Counted from the stretch's first letter, positions 1-9,276 are shown. The stretch: DNA of 64,000 nucleotides from Accumulibacter sp. (GCF_036625195.1 NZ_JAZKUG010000001.1:2542001-2606000); one strand, 5' to 3'. Made by a program: numbers and translations. Notes: generated by a model not told the origin, from the letters alone.

Positions 1-20
1 CCATCTTGCGGAGCGAACGG

Positions 21-629
21 GTGTTTTCCATCATTCAGGCTGCTGGCTGGCCGATCTGGCCCTTGCTGTTGGCGTCAATCATTGCCGTGGCGTTGATCAT
101 CGAGCGCCTGGCGGCTTTGCGGCGCAGCAAGGTCGTCCCCGCCGGGCTGTTGCAACGGGTCGTCGCCGAGTACCGGCAGAACGGCGCGAGCGCGGCACTG
201 GTTGGCAACCTGGAGACGCATTCCCCGCTCGGTCGCATCCTCGCCGCCGGCCTGCGCAACGTCGGCAGTTCGCGCGAGGTGATGCGGGAAACGATCGAGG
301 AAACCGGTGCGGTCGTCCTGCACGACCTGGAGCGCTACCTGACGACGCTCGGCACGATTGCCTCGATCAGCCCGTTGATGGGTCTCTTCGGGACCGTCGT
401 CGGTATGATCGAGATCTTCGGTTCGCAGGCGCCCGGCGGCAGCAACCCGATCCAGTTGGCGCACGGGATCTCGATCGCGCTCTACAACACGGGTTTCGGG
501 CTGCTGATCGCCATTCCCGGGATGATCTTCTGGCGCCATTTCAGGGCGCTGGTGGACGGCTATGTCGTCGAGATGCAGCAGCAGGCGGTCCGTCTGGTCG
601 AGGTACTGCACGGTGAACGCAGGGCTTGA
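21..629 (+). CDS. exbB: MotA/TolQ/ExbB proton channel family protein
   Basis: Inner-membrane proton channel subunit of the ExbB/TolQ/MotA family, which works with an ExbD/TolR partner to couple proton flow to outer-membrane work such as TonB-dependent uptake. About 202 residues. There is an N-terminal membrane segment near residues 8-28 and two further segments around 110-135 and 155-175. The conserved core includes LMGLFGTVVGMI followed by the GISIALYNTGFGLLIAIPG hairpin. I chose the GTG at 21 because a purine-rich GGAGCG lies just upstream and the product then begins (M)FSIIQAAGWPIWP, as family members do; a TTG at 6 is also in frame. It is followed after 15 bases by exbD. Confidence 0.9.
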   Translation: MFSIIQAAGWPIWPLLLASIIAVALIIERLAALRRSKVVPAGLLQRVVAEYRQNGASAALVGNLETHSPLGRILAAGLRNVGSSREVMRETIEETGAVVLHDLERYLTTLGTIASISPLMGLFGTVVGMIEIFGSQAPGGSNPIQLAHGISIALYNTGFGLLIAIPGMIFWRHFRALVDGYVVEMQQQAVRLVEVLHGERRA

Positions 630-644
630 CGGAAGGGGCTGGCG

Positions 645-1061
645 ATGAACTTCCGACGCGGCCGGACGAGCGACGTTCCCGAGATCAACCTGATTCCGCT
701 GATCGACGTGCTGCTGGTGATCATCATCTTCCTCATGTTGACCACCACCTACTCGAAGTTCTCCGGGCTCGAGATCAACCTGCCGACGGCGGAGGCGAGC
801 AAGCCGGACGAGCCGCCGAAGGAGATAAACGTGACCCTGACCGCTGCCGGTCAGGTGCTGGTCAACAAGGCGCCGCTGGCGTCAGCCAGCGTGCAATCGA
901 TCAGTGAGGCGCTGCGGCGCGCTGCCGGCGACCTCAAGGAACCTGTGGTCGTGATCAACGCCGACGCCAAGGCCAACTACCAGAGCGTCATCGACATCAT
1001 GCAGGCGGCGCAGACGGCGGGCTATCCGCGGATATCGTTCGCCACCCAGTCGCCGCACTGA
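645..1061 (+). CDS. exbD: ExbD/TolR biopolymer transport protein
   Basis: Partner of the preceding proton channel. 138 residues: a short cytoplasmic N-terminus, one membrane helix (about residues 17-37, LIDVLLVIIIFLMLTTTY) carrying the family's proton-accepting aspartate in the LIPLIDVLLV motif, then a periplasmic domain. A GGAAGGGG ribosome site precedes the ATG. Its TGA overlaps the lpxK start by one base, so translation is probably coupled. The exbB-exbD-lpxK order suggests the pair belongs to an envelope operon rather than to a specific TonB receptor locus. Confidence 0.92.
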   Translation: MNFRRGRTSDVPEINLIPLIDVLLVIIIFLMLTTTYSKFSGLEINLPTAEASKPDEPPKEINVTLTAAGQVLVNKAPLASASVQSISEALRRAAGDLKEPVVVINADAKANYQSVIDIMQAAQTAGYPRISFATQSPH

Positions 1062-2107
1062 TGGCCGCCGCGGGCCTGCTGCGGCGGCTGCCCGCATGGT
1101 GGTATGAGCGCCGTCTGCTGCCCGCTCTCTGGCCGCTGCTGCCGCTTTCCTGGCTGTTCGCTGGGCTGGTGGCGCTGCGGCGCCGGCTTTATCGCTGGGG
1201 TGTGCTGAGTGCCTCCTGCCTGCCGGTGCCCGTGGTCGTCGTCGGTAACCTGACCGTCGGTGGCAGCGGCAAGACCCCGCTGGTTCTCTGGATCGTGCGC
1301 CAGCTGCGGGCGGCTGGTTGGCGGCCGGGAATCATCAGCCGCGGGCACGGGGGCTCGGCGCGTACGGCGCTCCCGGTTGCCGCCGATTCGCCGCCGTCAG
1401 TGGTCGGCGACGAACCCCTTCTGCTGGCGCGCCGCAGCGCTGCGCCGGTGTTCATCGGTGCCGATCGGCTTGCTGCCGGGAACGCTTTGCTGGCAGCACA
1501 TCCCGATTGCGACGTGATCGTCTCCGACGATGGCCTGCAGCACTATCGCCTGCAGCGCTCAATGGAAGTGGTGGTCTTCGATGGGCGCGGCGCGGGCAAC
1601 GGACGGCTGCTGCCGGCCGGTCCTCTGCGCGAGCCCCTGCGACGTCTGCGTGCAGCGGACGCGGTCGTCTGGCATGGCGACCCGGAGCAGCGCGTCGAGC
1701 AGCTCGCAGCGGCCTTGCCGCAGGCGGTGATGCACCTCGCCGGCGAGCGTTTCGTCGCCGCCGCTGGCCCGGCGCGCAGTTGCAGCGCGGCTTCGCTGCG
1801 CGGACGACGGTTGCATGCGATCGCCGGCATCGGCGATCCGCGACGCTTCTTCGCGCAGCTCAGGGCTCTCGATCTCGACTTCGAGGAGCATCCGTTCCCG
1901 GACCACCATTCCTATTGCGCGGCGGACCTTTCCTTCGCCGCCGATGGCGTGCTGCTGATGACCGAGAAAGATGCGGTAAAATGCGCCGGGTTGGCGCCCG
2001 GAGAAGCCTGGGTCCTGCCGGTCGAAGCCGTGCTTGGTGCCCGCCCCGGCTGGCCCGGCCTGCTCGAGACAATTTTGGAGAAACTCAATGGACGCGCGCC
2101 TGCTTGA
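1061..2107 (+). CDS. lpxK: Tetraacyldisaccharide 4'-kinase LpxK
   Basis: Phosphorylates the 4' position of the lipid A disaccharide precursor to give lipid IVA, on the cytoplasmic face of the inner membrane. 348 residues, close to the family norm. An N-terminal hydrophobic stretch (residues 15-35) is followed by the Walker A-type loop VGNLTVGGSGKTPL at about residues 60-73. The SDDGLQHYRLQR segment, typical of LpxK, lies near 155-166. The ATG overlaps the exbD stop by one base, and its own end overlaps the Trm112 gene by 20 bases, so the whole run looks like one operon. Confidence 0.95.
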   Translation: MAAAGLLRRLPAWWYERRLLPALWPLLPLSWLFAGLVALRRRLYRWGVLSASCLPVPVVVVGNLTVGGSGKTPLVLWIVRQLRAAGWRPGIISRGHGGSARTALPVAADSPPSVVGDEPLLLARRSAAPVFIGADRLAAGNALLAAHPDCDVIVSDDGLQHYRLQRSMEVVVFDGRGAGNGRLLPAGPLREPLRRLRAADAVVWHGDPEQRVEQLAAALPQAVMHLAGERFVAAAGPARSCSAASLRGRRLHAIAGIGDPRRFFAQLRALDLDFEEHPFPDHHSYCAADLSFAADGVLLMTEKDAVKCAGLAPGEAWVLPVEAVLGARPGWPGLLETILEKLNGRAPA

Positions 2108-2264
2108 TATTCTGGTCTGCCCCGTCTGCAAGGCCAATCTCGAGTATCGCAAGGCCGACGAGGAACTCCTCTGCAAGCCCTGTCGGCTGGCTTTCCCGGT
2201 GCGCGACGGCATTCCGATCATGCTCGCCGACGAAGCGCGGCCGCTGTGCAGCGACGAGGTCTGA
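2088..2264 (+). CDS. Trm112-family zinc-ribbon protein (YcaR-like)
   Basis: A 58-residue protein of the Trm112/YcaR family, regularly found between lpxK and kdsB in proteobacteria. It starts MDARLLDILVCPVCKANLEY and ends in the PVRDGIPIMLADEAR signature. Cysteine pairs CPVC and CKPC suggest a bound zinc. The ATG at 2088 sits after TTTTGGAGAAA, a good ribosome site inside the end of lpxK. Family members elsewhere activate methyltransferases; the bacterial role is not settled. Confidence 0.9.
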   Translation: MDARLLDILVCPVCKANLEYRKADEELLCKPCRLAFPVRDGIPIMLADEARPLCSDEV

Positions 2265-2287
2265 CGGCGCGGCCGGGCGACATCGCC

Positions 2288-3052
2288 ATGCGCTTCAAGG
2301 TCGTCATTCCCGCCCGCCATGCTTCCACCCGCCTGCCGGGCAAGCCGCTGCTCGATCTCGGCGGCAAACCGATGGTCGTGCGTGTCGCCGAAAGGGCGTT
2401 GCTCGCGGGGGCCGACGAGGTGGTGGTCGCCACCGACCACCCGCTGGTGCTCGAGGTCGTCGGGCGGCACGGTCTGCACGCGCTGCTGACCAGTCCCGAT
2501 CATGCCAGCGGCACGGATCGACTGGCGGAAGTGGTCGCGCTGTCCGGCTGGAGCGAAGACGAACTCGTCGTCAATGTCCAGGGCGACGAACCGCTGATCG
2601 ACCCGGCGCTGATCGTCCGCACGGTGTCGTGCCTCGCCGCCAGCGGTGCCGACATCGCCACCGTCGCGCATCCGGTGACTGACGCAGCCGATTTCTTCAA
2701 TCCCAATATCGTCAAGGTCGTCGTCTCGGCGTGCGGCGACGCCCTGTATTTCTCCCGCGCGCCGATTCCCTACGCCAGGGACCACTTTGCCCGTGAGGCA
2801 GGTGGCGAGACCTTGCCTCCCGCCATGCTCGCCTACCGTCACGTCGGCCTCTACGCCTACCGCGCGCACTTCCTGCGCACCTACAACCAATTGGCGCCGT
2901 CACCGCTGGAGGGGATCGAAGCGCTCGAGCAGTTGCGCGCACTCTGGCATGGCTTTCGCATCAGCGTGGCGATCGTCGACCACCTCCCGGTGGCCGGCGT
3001 CGATACTCCGGAGGACGCACGCCGCATGCAGGAATGGTTCAAAAAGGTTTGA
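2288..3052 (+). CDS. kdsB: 3-deoxy-manno-octulosonate cytidylyltransferase KdsB
   Basis: Activates Kdo as CMP-Kdo for lipopolysaccharide inner-core synthesis in the cytoplasm. 254 residues. The nucleotide-binding N-terminus FKVVIPARHASTRLPGKPL is diagnostic. VQGDEPLIDP near residue 98 and the conserved HVGLYAYR and LAPSPLEGIEALEQLR blocks follow. The ATG at 2288 gives the canonical N-terminus; an upstream in-frame ATG at 2246 lies inside the preceding gene and would add a non-homologous leader. Confidence 0.95.
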   Translation: MRFKVVIPARHASTRLPGKPLLDLGGKPMVVRVAERALLAGADEVVVATDHPLVLEVVGRHGLHALLTSPDHASGTDRLAEVVALSGWSEDELVVNVQGDEPLIDPALIVRTVSCLAASGADIATVAHPVTDAADFFNPNIVKVVVSACGDALYFSRAPIPYARDHFAREAGGETLPPAMLAYRHVGLYAYRAHFLRTYNQLAPSPLEGIEALEQLRALWHGFRISVAIVDHLPVAGVDTPEDARRMQEWFKKV

Positions 3053-3183
3053 CCGTGCGCCCGTTTGCGGGTAAGTTTCCGCCTGTCGGTCACGACAACG
3101 TGTTGCAGTGGCCCGCTTGTCATGACGCAAGTGATTGAAATGATGGATCAAGTCACCGTTTGTTTTGGCTAGGAAGGCGAAGC

Positions 3184-3837
3184 ATGAAACTCATCCTGCT
3201 GGGCGCTCCAGGCGCCGGCAAGGGCACTCAGGCCCAGTTCATCCGGGAGAAGTTCGGCATTCCACAGATCTCCACCGGCGACATGCTGCGTGCTGCGGTC
3301 AAGGCCGGAACGCCGCTGGGAATCGAGGCGAAGAAGGTCATGGATGCCGGTGGGCTGGTATCGGACGAGATCATCATCGGTCTGGTCAGCGATCGGTTGC
3401 GACAGGATGACTGCCGCGCGGGCTACCTGTTCGACGGTTTTCCGCGGACCCTGCCGCAGGCTGAAGCGATGAAACTCGCCGATGTGGCGATCGATTACGT
3501 GCTCGAGATCGATGTGGCGGATTCCGAGATCATCGAGCGGATGAGTGGCCGTCGCGTGCACCTCGCGTCGGGGCGCACCTACCATGTCCGCTTCAACCCG
3601 CCACGTGCCGCCGGCAAGGATGACGTCACCGGCGAGGATCTCATCCAGCGCGACGACGACCAGGAGGAGACGGTTCGCAAGCGGCTCGAGGTCTACCATG
3701 GGCAGACCAAGCCGTTGCTGGACTATTACCGTGCCTGGGCCGCCAGCGGCGACCCGAAGGCGCCGCAGTGCCGCAGGATCGCCGGTGTGGGCAGTGTCGA
3801 GGACATCCGGCAGGCGGTTTTCGAGGCGCTGCGCTAG
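3184..3837 (+). CDS. adk: Adenylate kinase
   Basis: Interconverts ATP + AMP and 2 ADP. 217 residues, the length of the long-LID bacterial form. The P-loop GAPGAGKGTQ is at residues 7-16, FDGFPRTLPQA lies near 84-94, and the LID region (about 122-160) has no zinc-binding cysteines. The ATG follows AGGAAGGCGAAGC, a strong ribosome site. It lies 131 bases after kdsB, so it may have its own promoter while still belonging to the envelope cluster. Confidence 0.96.
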   Translation: MKLILLGAPGAGKGTQAQFIREKFGIPQISTGDMLRAAVKAGTPLGIEAKKVMDAGGLVSDEIIIGLVSDRLRQDDCRAGYLFDGFPRTLPQAEAMKLADVAIDYVLEIDVADSEIIERMSGRRVHLASGRTYHVRFNPPRAAGKDDVTGEDLIQRDDDQEETVRKRLEVYHGQTKPLLDYYRAWAASGDPKAPQCRRIAGVGSVEDIRQAVFEALR

Positions 3838-4100
3838 GCGCCGGGCGATGATCGACAAGCGACGGCTGAATTCGCGAGCGTGTCCAGTGGGCGTGCGTGC
3901 CGCGACCACGTCAGATGCGGTGGCGGTCGGCGGTGGCGCCCGCAACTGGCCCGTGCCGGTGGCCGCCTGCGCTCCGGTATCGCGTTGCTGGCTCGAATGC
4001 ACGTGATCCGGGACACGGCACGCGCATTTCCTGGGTGTGGGGAAGTTGGATCCGCGGGGACCATCCTGCGGGCAGGGTAATCTAAAGAGGGAGGTGGTTT

Positions 4101-6521
4101 ATGTCGACAGGGTTGATGTTCGCGCTCATCTGCGCGGTCCTTGCGGTGCTCTACGGCGCAGCAATGACGAAATGGATTCTCTCGTTGCCGGCTGGCAACC
4201 CGCGTATGCAGGAGATCGCCAAGGCCGTGCAGGAGGGGGCTTCCGCGTATCTCGCGAAGCAGTACACGACGATCGCGCTGGTCGGTGCGGTGCTCTTCGT
4301 GCTGATCTGGCTGGCGCTCGGCAAGGCGATGGCGATCGGCTTCCTGATCGGCGCCGTGCTTTCGGGCGCGACCGGCTTCATCGGCATGAACGTGTCGGTG
4401 CGTGCCAACGTGCGGACCGCCGAAGCGGCGCGCAACGGCATTGCTGCGGCACTCGACGTCGCCTTCAAGGGCGGCGCGATCACCGGCATGCTGGTGGTCG
4501 GTCTCGGTCTGCTCGGTGTTGCCGGCTACTACGCGGTTCTCCGCGGCACCGGCGCCGATCTCGAGCATGCCGTCCACCCGCTGGTCGGGCTGGCCTTCGG
4601 AGGATCGCTGATTTCGATCTTCGCCCGTCTCGGTGGCGGCATCTTCACCAAGGGTGCGGATGTCGGCGCCGACCTCGTCGGCAAGGTCGAGGCCGGCATT
4701 CCGGAGGATGATCCGCGCAACCCGGCGGTCATCGCCGACAACGTCGGCGACAACGTCGGGGACTGTGCCGGCATGGCTGCCGACCTGTTCGAGACCTACG
4801 CCGTGACCGTGGTGGCGACGATGGTCCTCAGCGCGATGATGCTCAAGGGCGTCGTCGGTGCCAGCGATGGCCTGGTGGTCTACCCGTTGGTCCTCGGCGG
4901 CGTGTCGATCATCGCGTCGATCATCGGCTGCTTCTTCGTCAAGTCGAACGATGGCGGCAAGATCATGAACGCCCTCTATCGCGGGCTCGCGGTGGCGGGC
5001 ATTCTTGCCCTCGTCGCCTACTACCCGATCACGACGACGATGCTCGGTGCTGGCGTCACACTGGCTGACGGCACGATGATCACCTCGATGAACATCTTCT
5101 GGTGTGCAGCCATCGGCCTCATTCTGACCGGCGTCCTCGTCTGGATCACCGAGTATTACACCGGGACCGACTTCTCGCCGGTCAAGCGTGTGGCCGAAGC
5201 CTCGACGACGGGTCATGGAACCAACATCATCGCCGGTCTGGCGGTGTCGATGAAAGCCTGCGCCTTGCCGGTACTCGCCGTCTGCGCGTCGATCTACCTC
5301 ACCTATGCGCTGGCAGGCCTCTACGGAATCGCCATCGCCGCCACCTCGATGCTGTCGATGACCGGCATCATCGTCGCCCTCGACGCCTACGGACCGATCA
5401 CCGACAACGCTGGCGGTATCGCCGAGATGTCCGGCCTGCCGAAATCCGTGCGCGATGTCACCGATCCGCTGGACGCCGTCGGCAACACGACCAAGGCGGT
5501 CACCAAGGGATACGCGATCGGTTCCGCCGGTCTGGCGGCACTCGTGCTGTTCGCCGACTACACGCATGCCCTGGAAGTCAACTTCGGCGGCAGCCTGCGC
5601 TTCGACCTGTCGGACCACATGGTGATCATCGGCCTCTTCCTCGGCGGCTTGATTCCCTACCTCTTTGCTGCCATGGCGATGGAGGCCGTCGGCCGCGCGG
5701 CGGGCGCGGTGGTCATCGAGGTGCGCCGGCAGTTCAAGGAGATCAAGGGCATCATGGAGGGCAAGGCCAAGCCCGACTACTCGCGCGCCGTCGGCATGCT
5801 GACCGCGGCGGCGATCAAGGAGATGATCGTACCGTCGCTGTTGCCGGTCCTGGTGCCGGTTCTCGTCGGCCTGTTGCTCGGTCCGAAGGCGCTCGGTGGT
5901 CTGCTGATGGGTACGATCATCACCGGTCTCTTCGTTGCGATCTCGATGACCACCGGTGGTGGTGCCTGGGACAATGCCAAGAAGTACATCGAGGACGGCC
6001 ATTTCGGCGGCAAGGGTTCGGATGCGCACAAGTCGGCCGTCACCGGTGACACCGTTGGCGACCCCTACAAGGACACGGCCGGCCCGGCGGTCAACCCGCT
6101 GATCAAGATCATCAACATCGTCGCCCTGATGATCGTCCCGCTGATGGCGCCCGTCCCGGCTGCCAAGCCAGCCGCCGCCGCGCCCGGACCGGTGGTTGCC
6201 GTGGTCGCGGTGCCGGTCGCCAAGGTGTTCTTCGCGGTCAATTCGGCCGACGTACCGGCCGACCTGGCGCAGACCCTGGCGGCGATCGTCGCCCACGCCA
6301 AGGCCAATCCTGGTGCGCGCATCGCCATCTCGGGTTACCACGATCCGAGCGGAAATCAGGCTGCCAATGAGGAAGTGGCGAAGAATCGCGCCGTCGCCGT
6401 GCGTGACGCGCTGAAGAACGTGGGTGTCGACGAGCAGCGCATCGAGATGCGCAAGCCCGTCGTCACCACCGGTAGCGGTGACCCGGCCGAGGCGCGCCGG
6501 GTCGAGGTCAGCGTGCAGTAG
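4101..6521 (+). CDS. hppA: K+-insensitive H+-translocating pyrophosphatase with C-terminal OmpA-like domain
   Basis: Membrane pump that hydrolyses pyrophosphate and exports protons. 806 residues; plain bacterial enzymes are about 660-700. The pyrophosphatase part (residues 1 to about 685) has the substrate motif around DDPRNPAVIADNVGDNVGD and a second acidic cluster near VGDPYKDTAGPAVNPLIK. The GNTTKA motif carries the lysine that marks the K+-independent class, so proton pumping is expected. After an Ala/Pro-rich linker comes an OmpA-family domain (about 706-806), including GYHDPSGNQAANEEVAKNRA with the Asp and Arg used by OmpA domains to hold peptidoglycan. Pump C-termini are periplasmic in this family, so the topology would allow it. 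The ribosome site is GGGAGGTGG. Confidence 0.95.
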   Translation: MSTGLMFALICAVLAVLYGAAMTKWILSLPAGNPRMQEIAKAVQEGASAYLAKQYTTIALVGAVLFVLIWLALGKAMAIGFLIGAVLSGATGFIGMNVSVRANVRTAEAARNGIAAALDVAFKGGAITGMLVVGLGLLGVAGYYAVLRGTGADLEHAVHPLVGLAFGGSLISIFARLGGGIFTKGADVGADLVGKVEAGIPEDDPRNPAVIADNVGDNVGDCAGMAADLFETYAVTVVATMVLSAMMLKGVVGASDGLVVYPLVLGGVSIIASIIGCFFVKSNDGGKIMNALYRGLAVAGILALVAYYPITTTMLGAGVTLADGTMITSMNIFWCAAIGLILTGVLVWITEYYTGTDFSPVKRVAEASTTGHGTNIIAGLAVSMKACALPVLAVCASIYLTYALAGLYGIAIAATSMLSMTGIIVALDAYGPITDNAGGIAEMSGLPKSVRDVTDPLDAVGNTTKAVTKGYAIGSAGLAALVLFADYTHALEVNFGGSLRFDLSDHMVIIGLFLGGLIPYLFAAMAMEAVGRAAGAVVIEVRRQFKEIKGIMEGKAKPDYSRAVGMLTAAAIKEMIVPSLLPVLVPVLVGLLLGPKALGGLLMGTIITGLFVAISMTTGGGAWDNAKKYIEDGHFGGKGSDAHKSAVTGDTVGDPYKDTAGPAVNPLIKIINIVALMIVPLMAPVPAAKPAAAAPGPVVAVVAVPVAKVFFAVNSADVPADLAQTLAAIVAHAKANPGARIAISGYHDPSGNQAANEEVAKNRAVAVRDALKNVGVDEQRIEMRKPVVTTGSGDPAEARRVEVSVQ

Positions 6522-6576
6522 GTGGCTGACGCAGCAGAAGGAAGCGGGTAGCTCGCGAAACGGGGCTGCCCGGCAG

Positions 6577-6612
6577 AAATGGCAAGGCCGCCCGTGGGCG
6601 GCCTTGCCATTT
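6577..6612. terminator. Bidirectional intrinsic terminator between hppA and the PEBP-family gene
   Basis: A perfect inverted repeat with a 17-base arm beginning AAATGGCAAGGCCGCCC and only two central bases (GT). It lies between two convergent genes. The A/T-rich outer ends give a short T run in both directions, so it can serve both strands. Confidence 0.85.
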
Positions 6613-6637
6613 GCGGGTGAGGCGTCGGCGCGCAGCC

Positions 6638-7267
6638 TCAGGCGTTGACCGCCGGATTCAGGGAGTATGTTCCAGTGATCCGTGCTTCGGCCAGCACGTG
6701 CCCCTGCAGCGCGGCGCGTAGCTGCGGCCCGCCGAGCCTGCCGTCCACGTCGAGGCGCTCGACATCGAGGGCAAAGAGCGTGAACACGTAGTGGTGCACG
6801 ATCTCGTCGTTCCACGGCGGGCAGGGCCCATCATAGCCGTAGTAGTCGCCGCGCATGTCGTTGTCGCTGGCAAACCATGCCGTGTAGTCGTTGATCCCCT
6901 GGCGCGCGCCATGCGCTGCGTGTGGGCCGGCCTTGCCGCGTGGGGTCACGTCATCAGAGAACTCCCCCTCGCCGATCTGCCGCAGGTCCGCTGGCAGGTC
7001 GATCAGCAGCCAGTGGAAGAAGTCGACCCGCGGCAGCGAGGCCGGGACCGTTCGTCCCTCCTGATTGACGTCGTCACCCTTGCTCGGGACGTCCGGGTCG
7101 TGGCAGATGAGGGCGAAGGAGCGGGTGCCTGGCGGCACTTCCCGCCAAGCGAGTTGCGGATTGCGGTTGCTGCCGAGGCACACATGATGTGCCGGGTCCG
7201 GGATGCAGAAGGCGAAATCGCCCGGGATCCGTTCTCCATCCCGGAAACTGCTGCTGGTCAATTGCAT
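6638..7267 (-). CDS. YbhB/YbcL-family Raf kinase inhibitor-like (PEBP) protein
   Basis: Phosphatidylethanolamine-binding-protein fold, 209 residues, slightly longer than E. coli YbhB. Family features include NPQLAWREVPPGTRSFALICHDPDVP near residues 36-61, FFHWLLIDLP, and the ligand-pocket segment YDGPCPPWNDEIVHHYVFTL. No signal peptide is visible, so it is probably cytoplasmic. Its substrate or partner cannot be told from the sequence. It lies 22 bases downstream of murJ on the same strand and may be cotranscribed with it. Confidence 0.9.
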   Translation of the reverse strand: MQLTSSSFRDGERIPGDFAFCIPDPAHHVCLGSNRNPQLAWREVPPGTRSFALICHDPDVPSKGDDVNQEGRTVPASLPRVDFFHWLLIDLPADLRQIGEGEFSDDVTPRGKAGPHAAHGARQGINDYTAWFASDNDMRGDYYGYDGPCPPWNDEIVHHYVFTLFALDVERLDVDGRLGGPQLRAALQGHVLAEARITGTYSLNPAVNA

Positions 7268-7289
7268 GATGTCTGTTCCTCCTCAAGGG

Positions 7290-8828
7290 TTATTCTGCCG
7301 CGCTGCGTTTGAAGTCACGAAGGCGAAAGCCGGCGACCCATAGTGTAGCGAAATAGACGCCAGCGCCGAAGCCGACGACGAGAGAAAGGCGCCACAAGCG
7401 CTGGCCGAGGCTCCAGCCGAGCCAGTCGCCGGCGTCGCCCGCAGCGAACCAGAGTGCGCTGCCCATCGTAGCCAGAGCACAGGCGAGCCGGGTGTAGAAG
7501 ATCGGCCAGCCGGGCTGTGGCGCATACACACCCTGTCGGCGCAACCCGCGGTAGAGCAGGCCGGCATTCAGGGTGGCGGCGAGACCGATCGCCAGTGCCA
7601 GCCCGGCATGGGCGAGCCAGCCGACGAGCGCCAGATTGAGCAACTGTGTCACGCACAGGGTGAGAATGGCGATGCGCACCGGCGTGCGAACATTCTGCCG
7701 GGCGTAGAAGCCGGGTGCCAGGATCTTGACCAGGATCAGCGCCAGCAGGCCGAGGCTGTAGGCGACGAGTGCGTGACGCGTCTGCAGGACATCGTTGCTG
7801 GTGAACGCGCCGTAGTGGAAGAGGCTGCTGATCAGCGGAACGGCGAGAATGGCGAGGGCGAGCGCCGCCGGAGCAGCGAGCAGGAAGGCCAGGCGCAGTC
7901 CCCAGTCGAGCAGTCGCGAATATTCGTCCGTCTGGCCCGCTGCGTGGCAGCGCGCCAGTGAGGGCAGGAGGATGGTGCCGAGTGCGGCACCGAGCAGGCC
8001 GGCCGGGAACTCCATCAGGCGATCGGCGTAGTAGAGCCAGGAGACGCTGCCGGTGGCGAGAAACGAGGCGAAGATGTTGTTCAGCAGCAGACTCACCTGC
8101 GCCACCGAGACACCGAGGATCGCCGGTGCCATCAGGCGGAAGATGCGCCGTACGCCTTCGTCGCGCAGCGACAGTGAATAGCGCGGCAGCATGCCGATTC
8201 GCCTGAGGAAGGGAAGCTGCAGGGCGAGTTGCAGCGCGCCGCCGATGAACACCGCCCAGGCCAGCGCCGTCACCGGCGGGGCGAAGTGGGGAGCGGCGAA
8301 GAGCGCCATGAGGATGAACGAGACATTGAGCAGTACCGGCGTGAAGGCCGGGATGGCAAAGCGGCTCCAGGTGTTGAGGATGCCGCCGGCGAGTGCGACC
8401 AGCGACATGAAGAGGATGTACGGGAAGGTGATGCGCGTCAGGTCGACGGTCAACGCGAACTTCTCCGGATTGTCGGTGAAGCCCGGTGCCGACAGGTAGA
8501 CGAGCAGCGGCGCTCCGGCCATGCCGAGCACGGTGACCAGCAGCACGATCAGGAAGAGCAGGCTGGCGACGCGGTCGACCAGCTGCCGGGTTGCCTCGTT
8601 GCCGCGCTTGCTTCGGTATTCGCCAAGGATCGGCACGAAGGCCTGCGAAAACGCTCCTTCGGCGAACAGGCGGCGCAACAGGTTGGGCAGCTTGAAAGCG
8701 ACGAAGAAGGCGTCGGTCAGCATGCCTGCACCAAAGGTGCGTGCCACCACGAAGTCACGGACGAAGCCGAGAATCCTTGACAGCATGGTCATGCTGCTGA
8801 CGGCGGCGAGAGTCTTCAGAAGATTCAT
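7290..8828 (-). CDS. murJ: Lipid II flippase MurJ (MviN)
   Basis: Multi-drug/oligosaccharidyl-lipid superfamily flippase that moves lipid-linked peptidoglycan precursor across the inner membrane. 512 residues with about 14 hydrophobic segments. The N-terminus MNLLKTLAAVSSMTMLSRILGFVRD and the following FGAGMLTDAFFVAFKLPNLLRRLFAEGAFSQAFVP block are the MurJ signature. The end, LRDFKRSAAE, is normal. The rpsT gene that often neighbours murJ is not visible here. Confidence 0.96.
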   Translation of the reverse strand: MNLLKTLAAVSSMTMLSRILGFVRDFVVARTFGAGMLTDAFFVAFKLPNLLRRLFAEGAFSQAFVPILGEYRSKRGNEATRQLVDRVASLLFLIVLLVTVLGMAGAPLLVYLSAPGFTDNPEKFALTVDLTRITFPYILFMSLVALAGGILNTWSRFAIPAFTPVLLNVSFILMALFAAPHFAPPVTALAWAVFIGGALQLALQLPFLRRIGMLPRYSLSLRDEGVRRIFRLMAPAILGVSVAQVSLLLNNIFASFLATGSVSWLYYADRLMEFPAGLLGAALGTILLPSLARCHAAGQTDEYSRLLDWGLRLAFLLAAPAALALAILAVPLISSLFHYGAFTSNDVLQTRHALVAYSLGLLALILVKILAPGFYARQNVRTPVRIAILTLCVTQLLNLALVGWLAHAGLALAIGLAATLNAGLLYRGLRRQGVYAPQPGWPIFYTRLACALATMGSALWFAAGDAGDWLGWSLGQRLWRLSLVVGFGAGVYFATLWVAGFRLRDFKRSAAE

Positions 8829-8955
8829 GGTCGCTTCGCGAGGGATGCGGCCGGCGACGAGCGCGCTCGCGTCGACCAGGGCGTGGCAGGGTCCTCAGCC
8901 CGGTGATTCGCCGGACGCTCGGGTGACCGTCGCCGGCAAGGCCAAGCGGCCGCGC

Positions 8956-9276
8956 CTATTGCTGCGTCTTCTGCGCTTCAGGATTGATCGTGATGCCGCG
9001 CTGCTGCAGGGCGCTGACCACCGCCTGAGCGTTCCGGTTGCCGGCAGTGGCGAGCTTTTGCGTGCCACTCGCGAGGGCCTCGAGCTGCGCCCGCATCTTC
9101 TCGGCGTTGCGGAAGGTCGTTTCCTGATTGCTGCGCAGGTTGGCCAGGCTGCTCCGCTCCTGGTAGAGCTGGCTTGCCTGGAAGCCTGACCAGACGACCA
9201 TCGCCACCGCCAGCAGGCAGATCGGCACGAAGACGTTTCCGGACTGCTGCTCGTTCATCGCGTCCATCCCGCTCAC
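8956..9276 (-). CDS. Small single-pass membrane protein with coiled-coil tail, unknown function
   Basis: 106 residues, or 100 if translation begins at the third ATG (9258). One membrane helix (VFVPICLLAVAMVVWSGF) is followed by a polar helical segment rich in Gln, Glu and Arg that could form a coiled coil. I do not recognise the family. Its first ATG overlaps the stop of the upstream small membrane gene, so the two are almost certainly translated together. The similar design of the two (short N-terminus, one helix, about 60 polar residues) suggests they form a pair, but no function can be given. Confidence 0.7.
   Translation of the reverse strand: MSGMDAMNEQQSGNVFVPICLLAVAMVVWSGFQASQLYQERSSLANLRSNQETTFRNAEKMRAQLEALASGTQKLATAGNRNAQAVVSALQQRGITINPEAQKTQQ

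Noticed and set aside
3834..6815. 993-residue minus-strand open frame opposite hppA
   Set aside because: It is a byproduct of GC-biased codon use in the pyrophosphatase gene; its His/Asp/Arg/Gly-rich composition is typical of antisense frames.
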